Of a DNA stretch of 64,000 bases, positions 40,006 to 47,509 are shown piece after piece (within the stretch, counting starts at the first letter, position 1; each line of letters starts with the position of its first letter). The stretch is taken from NCBI GenBank assembly GCA_900109485.1, contig FOAY01000011.1, positions 1-64,000 of the forward strand, in the 5' to 3' direction. The position numbers and the translations under genes were made by a program. The DNA is from Kosakonia sacchari (GTDB lineage: Bacteria > Pseudomonadota > Gammaproteobacteria > Enterobacterales > Enterobacteriaceae). The notes under the pieces were generated by a model, which was given only the letters and a program-made list of their open reading frames with translations, did no database searches and was not told the origin of the DNA.

Positions 40006-42174
40006 TTATTTCGAATCGGACTTGTATTCGTATTCGTAGTAGCCGTAATCCTGATAGCCGGTCGCGCGGCGGAAAATCGAGTTCAGTATCACGCCCTTAA
40101 CCTCAATACCGTTCTGTTCAAAGCGGCTCAGGCTGGTCTGGATCTCTTTCAGGGTGTTCACGGCGTAGCGAGCCACCATCAACGTGGTGCCTGCATGACG
40201 ACCGACAATTGCTGCGTCCGTCACCGCCAGAATTGGCGGGGTGTCGATCAGCACCAGGTCATAGCGGCTGCTGGCCCATTTCACCAGTTGCGTAAAGCGT
40301 TCGCTCATCAACAGTTCGGACGGATTCGGCGGCACCAGGCCGCGCGGAACCAGATCGAAGTTGCCGATGGAGGTCGGTTTGGCGCAATGTTCAATCGACC
40401 CTTTTCCGGCCAGCACATCGGACAAACCGTTAATGTTGTCGGTGCCCAGCAGTTCGTGGGTGTAGCCTTTGCGCATGTCACAGTCGATCAGCAGCACGCG
40501 TTTGTTGGTCTGGCTGATCACCGCGGCGAGGTTGGCACAGACAAAGGTTTTACCGATGGAGGGGCTGACCCCGGTCATCATCAGCACATTATTAGTGGAC
40601 TGCATCATGGCGAAGTGCAGGCTGGTACGCAGACTGCGCACGGCTTCAATCGCCAGATCTGTCGGGTTACCCACTGCCAACAACTGGCTCTGCTTGTAGC
40701 GTTTCACACCTTTAACGGTTTTGACGCTATCACGTGCTTTCTGCCATTCGGAAAGCGGGATGCTGGCATAAACGCTGATGCCGTGCTCTTCGAGGATCTG
40801 CGGGCTTTCCACACCGCGATTGAACAGCGAGCGCAGCAGAACGCCAACCACGGAGACAATCAGGCCAAGAATAATGCTGCCGAGAATGATCAACGCTTTC
40901 TTCGGTTTCAGCACGCCAGGCTGGGTGATCGCCGGGTCGACAATACGCACATCACCCACGGTACTGGCCTGGGTAATACGCAGTTCCTGCTGTTTATTCA
41001 GCAGTTGCATGTAGACCTGCTGGCCGGATTCGACATCACGCGTCAAGCGAACAATTTCCTGTTGCGTTTGCGGCATCGCGGTAATGCGGTCGTTCAGCTT
41101 CGCTTTTTCATCTTCCAGCGCTTTACGTTTTTCCAGCAACGTGCGGTATGCCGGGTGAACTTTGGTGTACAACTTGGAGATTTCCGCTTCGCGGAAAGTC
41201 AGTTCGTTCAACTGCGAGTCGATGTTGACCATCGAATCGAGCACCGATTTGGCTTCCAGCGGCAGATCGACAGAGTCTTTGGTCTGGCGATAAGTGTTGA
41301 GCTTATCTTCTGCGATATCCAGATTGTGGCGCACTTCCGGCAGCTGTTTATCAAGGAATACCAGGCTCTTCGCTGCTTCCTCGGATTTACGCTCGATATT
41401 TTGCTCAAGGTAATTACGGGTAATGCTGTTCAAAATAGCGCGGATCTGATCGCGATCTTCTCCGGTATACGTCAGGCTGAGCACACCGGTATCTTTACCG
41501 TTCTCCACTACCGTCAGGTTGTTTTGCAGGTTGTTAATCATCCCCAGCGTGGAGAATTTAGTGACGGTAAACTCGGAGTCATTTGAGGCAAGAATGTCGC
41601 TCACCATCATGGTCACGCCCTGCTTGCTCAGCAACTTGCCGACTTCGCCACGCGCCTCAAAACCACCATCGCTGGTTAACTGATACTGTTTTGGGCTCAG
41701 CACTTTCAGCGTAAAGGTCTGCTGATTCATTCCGGCAGGCAAAGTAAAGCTGGTGACTTTCACCGTCTCGTTCTGCCGCCCCATCAGCCGCTCCCAGCCG
41801 GTACCGAACAGCGGAAAGGTGTTTTTCACCACGGAGATATCGAGATCCAGATCTTCAACGGTTTTGCCCAGCACCAGACGCGACTGGATAAGCTGGATTT
41901 CCGCATCTGACGCCGGTGGCTTATTCGACAGGGCGCTGCTGATATCCTGCACCAGTGAACTGCCGGTGTTTTGTTCGATTTGCACCAGTGAATCGGCGCT
42001 GTAAATAGGTGTCGCAAACAGGCAGTAGACAACCGCGATCAGTGCAAACACCGAGGTGATGCCCAGTACCCACCAGCGAGCTTCAATGATAGTGCCGAGC
42101 AAACGGCCAATATCGATTTCGTCATTGCCCACCACCGGAGCAGCAGAATGCGAATGGTGTGTTTTCTCTGTCAT
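40006..42174 (-). CDS. wzc: Colanic acid tyrosine kinase and chain-length regulator Wzc
   Basis: Inner-membrane bacterial tyrosine kinase that works with Wza to polymerise and export colanic acid. The 722 residues (720 in E. coli) comprise an N-terminal transmembrane helix near residue 35-55, a periplasmic Wzz-like domain, a second helix near 430-450 and a cytosolic kinase with Walker A TGVSPSIGKTF and a DTPPILAVTDA segment. The C-terminus has six tyrosines (YQDYGYYEYEY), whose phosphorylation state, set by Wzb, controls assembly. MTEKTHHSHS at ATG 42174 is the family start. A long antisense open frame opposite this gene is not a gene. Confidence 0.97.
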   Translation of the reverse strand: MTEKTHHSHSAAPVVGNDEIDIGRLLGTIIEARWWVLGITSVFALIAVVYCLFATPIYSADSLVQIEQNTGSSLVQDISSALSNKPPASDAEIQLIQSRLVLGKTVEDLDLDISVVKNTFPLFGTGWERLMGRQNETVKVTSFTLPAGMNQQTFTLKVLSPKQYQLTSDGGFEARGEVGKLLSKQGVTMMVSDILASNDSEFTVTKFSTLGMINNLQNNLTVVENGKDTGVLSLTYTGEDRDQIRAILNSITRNYLEQNIERKSEEAAKSLVFLDKQLPEVRHNLDIAEDKLNTYRQTKDSVDLPLEAKSVLDSMVNIDSQLNELTFREAEISKLYTKVHPAYRTLLEKRKALEDEKAKLNDRITAMPQTQQEIVRLTRDVESGQQVYMQLLNKQQELRITQASTVGDVRIVDPAITQPGVLKPKKALIILGSIILGLIVSVVGVLLRSLFNRGVESPQILEEHGISVYASIPLSEWQKARDSVKTVKGVKRYKQSQLLAVGNPTDLAIEAVRSLRTSLHFAMMQSTNNVLMMTGVSPSIGKTFVCANLAAVISQTNKRVLLIDCDMRKGYTHELLGTDNINGLSDVLAGKGSIEHCAKPTSIGNFDLVPRGLVPPNPSELLMSERFTQLVKWASSRYDLVLIDTPPILAVTDAAIVGRHAGTTLMVARYAVNTLKEIQTSLSRFEQNGIEVKGVILNSIFRRATGYQDYGYYEYEYKSDSK

Positions 42175-42176
42175 TA

Positions 42177-42620
42177 TTATCCCTGCTGAGCTTGCAATGC
42201 CTGCACCCACTGGCGGGCAGACTGGTCAAGTAAGGTGTAAACGGCTTCAAAAGCTTCACGACTTTTACGATACGGGTCGGGAATTTCTCGTTCGTTATCC
42301 CAGTGGCCAAATAACATGACCTTGCCGCGCATCTCCGGGGCAATCTCACACAGGCTGGCGATGTGGCGTTTTTCCATGACCAGAATCAGGTCATATTCGC
42401 GACACATGACGCCGGAAACCTGCCGTGCACAATGTCCTTCGAGAGAAAGTTGATTGTCTGCCGCTACGCTCACCGCGTTAGCATCCGCGCCACGTCCGAC
42501 CAGCGCGCCCAGCCCTGCTGATGCCACCGTTAATCCGGGCTGGTATTTTTTCAGCAGTCGCTCTGCTGTCGGGGAACGACAAATGTTCCCCACACAAACC
42601 ACCAGAATTTTGTTGAACAT
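42177..42620 (-). CDS. wzb: Low-molecular-weight protein-tyrosine phosphatase Wzb
   Basis: Removes phosphate from the C-terminal tyrosines of Wzc. The 147 residues equal E. coli Wzb. The CX5R active site is C9-R15 in CVGNICRSP, and the general-acid loop DPYRKS follows later. ATG 42620 matches the family start and lies two bases after the wza stop. Confidence 0.97.
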   Translation of the reverse strand: MFNKILVVCVGNICRSPTAERLLKKYQPGLTVASAGLGALVGRGADANAVSVAADNQLSLEGHCARQVSGVMCREYDLILVMEKRHIASLCEIAPEMRGKVMLFGHWDNEREIPDPYRKSREAFEAVYTLLDQSARQWVQALQAQQG

Positions 42621-42622
42621 AA

Positions 42623-43765
42623 TCATTGCAAGCTTTGGATGTCGTTGGCCGTGTTGGTCATGTAGCGAACGCCACTGATTGTCGGCAGCAACTGGTTGAT
42701 AAGACGATTCCAGCGCGCCACCGGCGCAGTCGTGACGTACACCACGTCATACGGCTGGAGTCGGAAATTCGTCGCCATCACCAGAGAGGTGGCGTCCGAC
42801 ATATCAAGCTGGTAGATATTGGCAATCTTGCCGTTGCGGTCCTCGCCGCCTTTCAACGGGCGGATAACGAAGATGCCGCTGGCGTTGGAGGTCGTCAGGT
42901 CGAGACCTTCGGCCTGGCCAAGCGCTTCCGTCAGCGTCATGCCGCTGAAGTCCATTTTGAGCGTGCTCTGTTTTTTCACTTCGCCCATTACGAACACTTT
43001 CAGATCGTCATTACGCGGTACAAAGAGGATATCGCCCGGATAAAGCAGACGGTTCTGGCTGAGGTCGCCATTTTGCATCAGTGCCTGGAGCGAAATACGC
43101 TGCTCTTTTCCATCGTGCGTCAGCACGACGTTGCGCCAGTCGGCGTTGTCGGTCAGCCCGCCCGCCGCGTTGATAGCGTCCAGCACGGTAAGCGGCACGT
43201 TGGTGATCGCCTGCTGGCCGGACTTGCCGACCTGGCCGGAGATATAGGCTTTTTGTGAGCGGAATGCGGCGATATTAACGTCCACCTGCGGGTCAGCAAT
43301 GTACGTCGCTAAACGGCTGGTAATATCACTGCGGATCTCGGCGAGGGTTTTCCCCACCACCTTTACTTTCCCAACATAGGGATAAAACATGGTGCCATCA
43401 GGCTGCACCCAGTTGCCTGTGTCGCTGGAGCTACGATATTGACCCGCTGGCGTGGTTAATTCCGGGTGATCCCAGACGGTGACATTCAATACATCCCCTG
43501 GCCCTACACGATACTGGTAAGCCGCAATTTCGTTGTCGAGCGACATATTTGGTTGAGCGACATTAACGCGCGGGCGCAATTGTTCAATCAGACGTGGTGT
43601 TAAAGGATAAACATTCACCATGCGGTCTAAATCAAAGTCTGCATCCTGCTGTTTAATCACATCCTTTCCCATCGTAGTCATATTGCTACCGGGGAAAACA
43701 GTGCAGCCACTCATCAAGCTTATGGACACCAATAATGGCATCAATTTCATTTTAGATTTCATCAT
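42623..43765 (-). CDS. wza: Outer-membrane polysaccharide export lipoprotein Wza
   Basis: Octameric outer-membrane channel for colanic acid, 380 residues (379 in E. coli). The signal peptide ends in the lipobox LMSGC with lipidated C21. [20 protein letters not shown] is the polysaccharide-export domain and soluble-ligand-binding (SLBB-like) domains follow; the C-terminal [10 protein letters not shown] region forms the amphipathic helix that crosses the outer membrane. It is the first gene of the operon, 179 bases after the ops element, with a leader of several hundred bases. Confidence 0.98.
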   Translation of the reverse strand: MMKSKMKLMPLLVSISLMSGCTVFPGSNMTTMGKDVIKQQDADFDLDRMVNVYPLTPRLIEQLRPRVNVAQPNMSLDNEIAAYQYRVGPGDVLNVTVWDHPELTTPAGQYRSSSDTGNWVQPDGTMFYPYVGKVKVVGKTLAEIRSDITSRLATYIADPQVDVNIAAFRSQKAYISGQVGKSGQQAITNVPLTVLDAINAAGGLTDNADWRNVVLTHDGKEQRISLQALMQNGDLSQNRLLYPGDILFVPRNDDLKVFVMGEVKKQSTLKMDFSGMTLTEALGQAEGLDLTTSNASGIFVIRPLKGGEDRNGKIANIYQLDMSDATSLVMATNFRLQPYDVVYVTTAPVARWNRLINQLLPTISGVRYMTNTANDIQSLQ

Positions 43766-43944
43766 TGATTAATTATCACTTTGGCAGAGTAATTATCCTG
43801 TGCGATTTATATAAGCGCTCAAGTTGTACACAGAATCAGAATGCAGTTAATTACGAAAGAATATAACTGGCATCAATCCTAAAAAGCGTTTATTCAACCA
43901 CATGCGATTACAGAATAATCCAGGCTGATTGACATACCCACAGG

Positions 43945-43979
43945 CACGCTACCGCCCCTGGCTTTCAGTTACCAATTCA
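43945..43979 (-). promoter_or_regulatory. JUMPstart element with ops site, colanic acid operon
   Basis: The minus strand reads GGCGGTAGCGTG (ops) at 43945-43956, with AGCCAGGG before it and a diverged GGTAACTGA part. The 23 bases around ops are identical to the O-antigen copy. RfaH recruitment here is expected, as in E. coli. Confidence 0.94.
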
Positions 43980-44215
43980 CTGAACATCTCTAACTCATTG
44001 ATAGTTATCCCTTAAAGGCCTTTAGGTCGCAATGGACCGCAGACCAGAAAAAATACGGCAGGAATCGAATTTGTAACGAATAACGATGACGAAAATAACA
44101 TCGTTAGTATATTTGAGTGATGCAGGAAGAATTGTTGCAGCTAAGCGAATAGCAGGCAAGGCACCAACCCTGATAAACATATTTTTAAGAATAAGTTTAA
44201 GAACAAAGTTTTCGA

Positions 44216-44242
44216 ATTTTAAGACTAACCGTATATTGACAA
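44216..44242 (-). promoter_or_regulatory. Candidate wza promoter
   Basis: On the minus strand TTGTCA (44237-44242) and TAAAAT (44216-44221) are 15 bases apart. It would give a leader of about 440 bases. It lies just downstream of the best-placed RcsAB-like box, as activator-dependent promoters often do. Confidence 0.35.
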
Positions 44243-44264
44243 TCTTTGCATATGGAATTACTTA

Positions 44265-44278
44265 TGCGAAATATCCTA
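44265..44278. promoter_or_regulatory. Candidate RcsAB box for the colanic acid operon
   Basis: The plus strand matches the RcsAB consensus TAAGAATATTCCTA at 9 of 14 positions with a full ATCCTA-like right half. It is 500 bases upstream of the wza start; RcsAB boxes of wza-type operons are known to lie about that far away. Two sites nearby, 44185-44198 and 44360-44373, match at 10 and 11 positions but in left-half sequence, so the true box could be one of these. Confidence 0.35.
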
Positions 44279-44414
44279 ATTTGCTAATTTTTCTCTTATA
44301 ATTAATCACAGTAACAATAAGGAAATTGAATTTACACATATTGCTCATATCCAATAAATTAAGAATAATCGCAGGCTGGCATTGCAATTTTATCCAGCTT
44401 TATCCATGATCGCA

Positions 44415-44437
44415 CTGTGACAATTGTCATATCACAG
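44415..44437. promoter_or_regulatory. Palindrome upstream of yegH
   Basis: A perfect 12-base palindrome, TGACAATTGTCA (44418-44429), is nested in an outer repeat CTGTGA/TCACAG (44415-44437). It ends 17 bases before the yegH start, so it could be an operator, or it could form a leader hairpin. The outer halves recall a CRP site but the spacing is too long. Confidence 0.4.
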
Positions 44438-44454
44438 AAGGTGTTACGTTTACG

Positions 44455-46038
44455 ATGGAATGGATTGCGGATCCATCAATCTGGGCCGGGCTGATCACGC
44501 TGGTGGTGATTGAGCTGGTACTCGGTATTGATAACCTGGTTTTTATTGCGATTCTTGCGGAAAAATTGCCAGCGGCGCAGCGCGATCGCGCCCGTATTAC
44601 CGGGCTGCTGCTGGCGATGTTAATGCGACTACTTTTGCTGGCCTCAATCTCCTGGCTGGTGACACTCACCAATCCTCTGTTTACGGTGCGCGGCTTCAGT
44701 TTCAGCGCGCGCGATCTGATTATGCTGCTCGGCGGCCTGTTTCTGCTGTTTAAAGCGACGGTGGAACTGAATGAGCGCCTCGAAGGCAAAGATAGCGACA
44801 ATCCAACACAGCGGCGTGGCGCGAAGTTCTGGGTTGTGGTCACCCAGATCGTGGTGCTGGATGCGGTCTTCTCGCTCGACTCGGTGATCACCGCCGTCGG
44901 CATGGTTGACCACCTGGCCGTCATGATGGCCGCCGTGGTAATTGCCATTTCCCTGATGCTGCTGGCCAGTAAATCTCTGACACGCTTCGTCAACAGCCAC
45001 CCGACGATTGTTATTCTCTGCCTCAGTTTCCTGCTGATGATCGGTTTTAGCCTAGTGGCCGATGGTTTTGGTTTCCATATTCCGAAAGGTTATCTGTACG
45101 CCGCAATTGGTTTCTCGGTGATGATTGAAGCGCTGAACCAGTTGGCTATCTTTAATCGCCGCCGTTTTCTGTTCGCCAACCAGACACTACGCCAGCGCAC
45201 GACAGAAACGGTGATGCGCCTGCTCAGCGGGCGGAAAGAGGATGCTGAGCTGGATGCCGATACCGCCTCAATGTTGCATGACAGCGACGACAGCCAGATC
45301 TTTAATCCGCAAGAGCGGCGCATGATTGAGCGGGTGCTGAACCTCAATCAGCGCTCGGTTAGCAGCATCATGACGTCGCGCCACGATATTGAGCATATCG
45401 ATCTCAGCGCGCCGGAGGCAGAGATCCGCGCCCTGCTGGATAAAAACCAGCATACGCGCGTGGTGGTTACGGGCGGCGATGCTGAAGAGGATTTGCTTGG
45501 CGTTGTTCATGTGCTCGATCTGCTGCAACAATCCCTGCGCGGCGAACCGCTGGATCTCAAGGCGCTGATCCGCCAGCCGCTGGTGTTCCCGGAAGCGCTG
45601 CCGCTGCTGCAGGCGCTGGAGCAGTTCCGCAATGCCCGCACCCACTTCGCGTTCGTGGTCGATGAGTTTGGTTCCGTGGAAGGTATTGTCACTCTCAGCG
45701 ACGTGATGGAGACCATCGCCGGGAATCTGCCTAACGAAGTGGAAGAGATCGATGCCCGCCACGATATTCAGAAAAACAGCGATGGCAGCTGGACGGCCAA
45801 TGGCCATATGCCGCTGGAGGACCTGGTACAGTACATCGCGCTGCCGCTGGATGAGAAGCGCAATTACCACACCATTGCCGGCCTGTTGATGGAGTACCTG
45901 CAACGGATCCCCAAACCTGGCGAAGAGGTGCAGGTGGGCGATGTTCTGCTGAAAACCCTGGAAGTTGAGAGCCACCGCGTGCAGAAAGTGCAAATCATTC
46001 CGCTGACGCGTGACGAAGATCCGGACTACGAAGTATAA
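44455..46038 (+). CDS. yegH: Inner-membrane protein YegH (TerC-CBS-CorC_HlyC)
   Basis: The 527 residues equal E. coli YegH. An N-terminal TerC-family membrane domain (about 1-240, seven hydrophobic segments, with [15 protein letters not shown] and [15 protein letters not shown]) is followed by a CBS pair (roughly 300-420, [14 protein letters not shown] and [17 protein letters not shown]) and a C-terminal CorC_HlyC domain. TerC relatives are linked to metal ion, often manganese, handling. The function of YegH is not established. AAGG lies 13 bases before the ATG, an unusually long distance. It converges on the DeoR gene with only four bases between stops. Confidence 0.96.
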   Translation: MEWIADPSIWAGLITLVVIELVLGIDNLVFIAILAEKLPAAQRDRARITGLLLAMLMRLLLLASISWLVTLTNPLFTVRGFSFSARDLIMLLGGLFLLFKATVELNERLEGKDSDNPTQRRGAKFWVVVTQIVVLDAVFSLDSVITAVGMVDHLAVMMAAVVIAISLMLLASKSLTRFVNSHPTIVILCLSFLLMIGFSLVADGFGFHIPKGYLYAAIGFSVMIEALNQLAIFNRRRFLFANQTLRQRTTETVMRLLSGRKEDAELDADTASMLHDSDDSQIFNPQERRMIERVLNLNQRSVSSIMTSRHDIEHIDLSAPEAEIRALLDKNQHTRVVVTGGDAEEDLLGVVHVLDLLQQSLRGEPLDLKALIRQPLVFPEALPLLQALEQFRNARTHFAFVVDEFGSVEGIVTLSDVMETIAGNLPNEVEEIDARHDIQKNSDGSWTANGHMPLEDLVQYIALPLDEKRNYHTIAGLLMEYLQRIPKPGEEVQVGDVLLKTLEVESHRVQKVQIIPLTRDEDPDYEV

Positions 46039-46042
46039 ATGG

Positions 46043-46798
46043 CTACGCTTTAACCACCGTCACGCCGCGCTGGTTGAACGGGGCCAGCAGGCGATCGTCG
46101 GTCTGCGCGTCCACCACCAGCGTGTTGATCAGCGAGATATCGCCAATCACCCACGGCGATGCGCTGTTCAGTTTCTCCGGCGAGGCCAGAACCACGGTCT
46201 CTGCCGCCCTGTCGGCCAGTGCGCGCTTGATACGCGACTCCTCAAAATCCCCGGTGCTGAGACCGGCGTCCACATGTACGCCGGTCACGCCCATAAAAAA
46301 GAGGTCGGCGCGTATCCGGCTGATAGACTCCAGCGCGCCTGCGCCAACGTTGACGATCGAATGTTTGTAGAGATGGCCACCGATCATCACCACTTCAATC
46401 AGCGGATGCTGTGCCAGCCCAACGGCGATACTGGGGCTGTGTGTTACCACGGTAATGCGTAAATCCTGCGGAAAATACGTAATCAACTCAGAGGTCGTCG
46501 TACCGCCATCAATCATAACAACCTGCCCTGCTGAGACGAGCTGCGCGCCTTTCTGCGCGATACGCCGCTTGGCGTCAGACTGCAAATGTTGCCGCTCAGC
46601 AAATGTCACCGTGGCGGCGGAAGATGGCAGTGCGCCGCCATGCACACGCTGCAATAAACCCTCAGCCGCCAGCTCACGCAGATCGCGCCGCACGGTATCT
46701 TCCGAGACGCCAAACCGTTCGCTGAGTTCTTTCGACAACACCTGCCCTGCTTCAGCAAGCTGGCTGAGGATCAATTGCTTACGTTGTGGGGTTAGCAT
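46043..46798 (-). CDS. DeoR-family transcriptional regulator
   Basis: A 251-residue repressor of the DeoR (GlpR/AgaR) type. MLTPQRKQLILSQLAEAGQVLSKELSERFGVSEDTVRRDLRELAAEGLLQRVHGGAL is the family's N-terminal helix-turn-helix. The C-terminal effector domain starts near DGGTTTSEL and is of the sugar-phosphate isomerase-like fold. AGGAG precedes ATG 46798. The frame opens nine codons earlier but without this ribosome site. It is divergent from the nudK-like gene across 84 bases, so it probably controls that gene and itself. It is absent from the E. coli K-12 yegH-asmA junction. The effector is probably a sugar phosphate. Confidence 0.93.
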   Translation of the reverse strand: MLTPQRKQLILSQLAEAGQVLSKELSERFGVSEDTVRRDLRELAAEGLLQRVHGGALPSSAATVTFAERQHLQSDAKRRIAQKGAQLVSAGQVVMIDGGTTTSELITYFPQDLRITVVTHSPSIAVGLAQHPLIEVVMIGGHLYKHSIVNVGAGALESISRIRADLFFMGVTGVHVDAGLSTGDFEESRIKRALADRAAETVVLASPEKLNSASPWVIGDISLINTLVVDAQTDDRLLAPFNQRGVTVVKA

Positions 46799-46813
46799 CG
46801 CGTTGCTCCTGAT

Positions 46814-46849
46814 TGCACGAAACATCTTGATGATGCACGAATATGCACG
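46814..46849. promoter_or_regulatory. Phased TGCACG repeats, probable DeoR-family operator
   Basis: The hexamer TGCACG occurs at 46814-46819, 46834-46839 and 46844-46849, followed by A, A and T. The starts are 20 and 10 bases apart, close to whole turns of the helix, so the copies face the same side. They fill the short gap between the divergent regulator and the nudK-like gene, the expected place for the regulator to bind. Confidence 0.5.
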
Positions 46850-46882
46850 TTATGCTGCTATCTTACCCGCACAGGAGCTGAT

Positions 46883-47467
46883 ATGTCATCTGAAAATGCA
46901 CAAGTACGCATTATTGCGTCGATGCCCCTCGCTGAAGACTGGGGAAAACTGACCAAATACACCTTTGATTACCGCCGTCATGACGGTGAGTGGCAGCGCC
47001 AGACCCGCGAAGTGTATGACCGGGGCAACGGCGCGGTGATCCTGCTGTATAACCGCAGCAAGCGGAGTGTAATCCTCACCCGACAGTTTCGTTTACCGCT
47101 TTTCGTCAACCAGCATCACGGTTTTTTGCTGGAAGCGGCCGCAGGTCTGCTGGATGAGCTTGAGCCTGAAGAGCGCATTCGCCACGAAGCGGAAGAAGAG
47201 ACCGGCTACCGGCTGGAACAGGTGCAGAAAGTGTTCGCGGCGTGGATGAGCCCCGGCTCCGTCAGCGAAAAATTGCACTTTTTCATTGCTGAATACGATG
47301 ACAGCAAACGCACCGGAAAAGGCGGCGGCGTGCCCGAAGAGGGAGAGGATATTGAAGTGGTGGAGATAGATTTCGCCACCGCGCTGGCGGCAATCCGTAC
47401 GGGCGATATTGCCGACGGCAAGACCATTATGCTGCTGCAACATCTGGCGCTGGAGGGCATTTTATAG
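46883..47467 (+). CDS. NudK-like Nudix hydrolase, probable GDP-mannose pyrophosphatase
   Basis: A 194-residue Nudix protein most like E. coli NudK (191 residues), which splits GDP-mannose to GMP and mannose 1-phosphate, and related ADP-ribose hydrolases. REVYDRGNGAVILLYN, the Nudix helix GLLDELEPEERIRHEAEEET (88-107) and WMSPGSVSEKLHFFIAEY follow the NudK pattern, including a Nudix box one residue shorter than the textbook form. AGGAG precedes the ATG. Substrate is inferred from similarity only. Its divergent regulator and its position 3 kb from the GDP-mannose-using operon are suggestive. Confidence 0.88.
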   Translation: MSSENAQVRIIASMPLAEDWGKLTKYTFDYRRHDGEWQRQTREVYDRGNGAVILLYNRSKRSVILTRQFRLPLFVNQHHGFLLEAAAGLLDELEPEERIRHEAEEETGYRLEQVQKVFAAWMSPGSVSEKLHFFIAEYDDSKRTGKGGGVPEEGEDIEVVEIDFATALAAIRTGDIADGKTIMLLQHLALEGIL

Positions 47468-47487
47468 CCCGGCAGCGCCGTTGCTTA

Positions 47488-47506
47488 TCCGGCCAAACTG
47501 GCCGGA
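47488..47506. terminator. Palindrome between nudK-like gene and asmA
   Basis: TCCGGCCA and TGGCCGGA pair around a 3-base loop between the convergent genes. No T tract follows on either strand. CTTATCCGGCC is typical of REP elements, so it may be a REP unit that also stops transcription weakly. Confidence 0.5.
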
Positions 47507-47509
47507 GAG

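Larger units (their letters stand above)
43766..44454. other. Wza-yegH intergenic region, 689 bases
   Basis: AT-rich non-coding stretch between the divergent wza and yegH genes. It holds the wza leader with the JUMPstart/ops site (43945-43979), an RcsAB-like box and promoter near 44216-44278, further AAGAAT-type motifs at 44185-44198 and 44360-44373, and a palindrome before yegH. A 71-codon open frame at 44086-44301 has no ribosome site or recognisable content. Confidence 0.8.

Noticed and set aside
39925-41586. 553-codon open frame on the plus strand opposite wzc
   Set aside because: It is a shadow of the strongly conserved wzc gene; its product is rich in His, Gln and Arg, as GC-rich antisense frames are, and has no family resemblance or ribosome site.
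44086-44301. 71-codon open frame in the wza-yegH gap
   Set aside because: No ribosome site, no recognisable protein pattern, and it overlaps the regulatory region of wza; most likely chance in AT-rich DNA.
44415-44437. CRP site upstream of yegH
   Set aside because: The TGTGA and TCACA halves are 11 bases apart instead of 6, so it is not a normal CRP site.
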